A program made the translations under genes and the position numbers. DNA of 6,653 bases from an uncultured Eubacteriales bacterium. Its GTDB lineage: Bacteria; Bacillota; Clostridia; UMGS1883. Shown piece after piece: positions 5,716 through 6,653 of this stretch; the first letter of the stretch is position 1, and the number at the start of each line of letters is the position of its first letter. The notes under the pieces are model-generated. The model made no database searches and was not told the origin of the DNA. It saw only the letters and a list, made by a program, of their open reading frames with translations. The stretch is taken from positions 1 through 6,653 of the forward strand of contig CAJJUC010000129.1 in NCBI GenBank assembly GCA_905195005.1, written 5' to 3'.

Positions 5716-6606
5716 ATGGAAAAAAGGATGCTGTTTGTATATAATCCGTTCAGCGGTAAAGCGCATATAAAGACATACCTTGACGATATAATAACTATAT
5801 TCACGCGGGGGGGCTACTGCGTGACGGTGCACCCCACCTCAAGGATGAAGGACGGGTATGAATACATATGCTCGTTCGGGAAAAAGTACGACGTTGTTTC
5901 CGTCTGCGGCGGCGACGGAATGCTTAATGAAGCCGTGAGCGCGCTGATGGAGCTTCCGCGTGACAGCCGTCCGCCGCTTGCATATCTTCCGAGCGGAAGC
6001 ACAAACGATTTCGCCGGCACGGTCGGGCTGCCGCTTGACTTGCGCAGAGCGGCAAAAATGATAGTTGAGGGAAAACCGTTTTTCTGCGACGGCGGCAAGC
6101 TCAACGATAAGTGCTTTGCTTATGTTGCCGCATTCGGCGCGTTCACGTCCGTTGCTTATGACACATCGCAGGATTTTAAGAACGTGTTCGGGCATGTTGC
6201 CTATATCATGGAGGGAATCCGCCAGCTTCCGAACATTAAAACGCAGCATGTCAAAATCACCTTTGACGGCAAAACGATTGAGGGCGACTTTCTTTTCGGA
6301 ATGGTGACAAATTCGCTTCAGGTCGGCGGGATCAAGAATTTTTCCGGCACAGCCATTTCTCTGAACGACGGACTTTTTGAGGTTCTGCTCGTCAAAAAGG
6401 CGCAGAATGCGATTGAGTTTCAGTCAATGCTGTCGGCTGTCATCACGCAAAAGCTTAACAACGACAATATAATCAGAGTGAAAGCGTCCGAAATAACGTT
6501 TGAAAGCGACGAGCCGATAAGCTGGACCGTTGACGGTGAGTTCGGCGGCGACACTAAGAAAGCGGAGGTTAAAAACATTCCGCGCGCATTTTCGGTTATA
6601 GTATAA
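5716..6606 (+). CDS. diacylglycerol kinase family lipid kinase (YegS/BmrU/DgkB-like)
   Basis: The product belongs to the soluble diacylglycerol/sphingosine-type lipid kinase family, which phosphorylates a lipid hydroxyl with ATP at the inner membrane face. In Gram-positives the DgkB branch returns diacylglycerol from lipoteichoic acid synthesis to phosphatidic acid. The substrate cannot be settled here. Its 296 residues fit the family. Motifs are NPFSGK (10-15), the nucleotide-binding GGDGMLNEAV (65-74), PSGSTNDFAG (92-101), the metal-site region LNDGLFEV (216-223) and TVDGE (271-275), whose Asp273 corresponds to the proposed general base. No membrane segment or signal peptide is seen. The ATG at 5716 is chosen because the family N-terminus starts here and a promoter overlaps the upstream extension. 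The ribosome binding site is mediocre: AAGGAAG at 5697-5703 is 12 bases away and GGGAAAG is very close. A run of seven G lies in codons 31-33. Confidence 0.92.
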   Translation: MEKRMLFVYNPFSGKAHIKTYLDDIITIFTRGGYCVTVHPTSRMKDGYEYICSFGKKYDVVSVCGGDGMLNEAVSALMELPRDSRPPLAYLPSGSTNDFAGTVGLPLDLRRAAKMIVEGKPFFCDGGKLNDKCFAYVAAFGAFTSVAYDTSQDFKNVFGHVAYIMEGIRQLPNIKTQHVKITFDGKTIEGDFLFGMVTNSLQVGGIKNFSGTAISLNDGLFEVLLVKKAQNAIEFQSMLSAVITQKLNNDNIIRVKASEITFESDEPISWTVDGEFGGDTKKAEVKNIPRAFSVIV

Positions 6607-6639
6607 AACGGTTGGATCGGTGCGTTAAAAAAGGCTCAA

Positions 6640-6653
6640 AATCCGACAGGATT
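6640..6653 (+). terminator. possible terminator of the lipid kinase gene, cut by the window edge
   Basis: AATCC (6640-6644) and GGATT (6649-6653) form a 5-bp stem with a four-base loop, preceded by two further A residues. The window ends exactly at the right arm. If the next bases are a T run, the stem would lengthen and form an intrinsic terminator about 33 bases past the lipid kinase stop. The T-tract itself is not visible, so this is only a candidate. Confidence 0.35.

Overview
The window reads as ordinary core-metabolism chromosome from a low-to-mid GC anaerobic Firmicute. Clostridia is likely, perhaps Ruminococcaceae/Oscillospiraceae. This rests on the pta-ackA-yceD-rpmF gene order, AGGAG-type ribosome binding sites, sigma-A-like promoters (TTGACA/TATAAT) and the character of the proteins. 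The family-level placement is an inference from protein flavour, not from a search.

Layout, left to right. Bases 1-60 are the last codons of an unidentified + strand gene. A candidate promoter with a small palindrome in its spacer precedes a + strand galactose operon: galT (159-1139) and galK (1160-2344, GTG start). The operon ends at a bidirectional hairpin terminator (2365-2399). Facing it on the - strand, in transcription order, are pta (5501-4494), ackA (4473-3280), yceD (3204-2671), rpmF (2699-2514, overlapping yceD) and tRNA-Arg(CCT) (2475-2399, CCA encoded). The - strand block has two strong promoters. One is in front of pta (TTGAAA-17-TATACT). The other is a perfect consensus promoter (TTGACA-17-TATAAT) just past the ackA stop, driving yceD-rpmF and apparently the tRNA. 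Divergent from pta, a + strand lipid kinase gene (5716-6606) has its own promoter. A perfect 11-bp inverted repeat sits midway between the two divergent promoters. The window ends inside what may be the terminator of the lipid kinase gene.

How the genes work together. GalK and GalT are two steps of the Leloir pathway and feed galactose into glucose-1-phosphate. Pta and AckA convert acetyl-CoA to acetate with ATP formation, the usual energy-yielding end of sugar fermentation. YceD and L32 belong to ribosome biogenesis. The lipid kinase probably recycles diacylglycerol or a related lipid.

I found no mobile element, CRISPR array, defence gene or convincing new system. The points worth a second look are regulatory and architectural: the inverted repeats at the promoters, the tRNA packed between two hairpins with opposite strand polarity, and the tRNA lying where fatty-acid genes often follow rpmF. 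No gap between genes exceeds about 215 bases.
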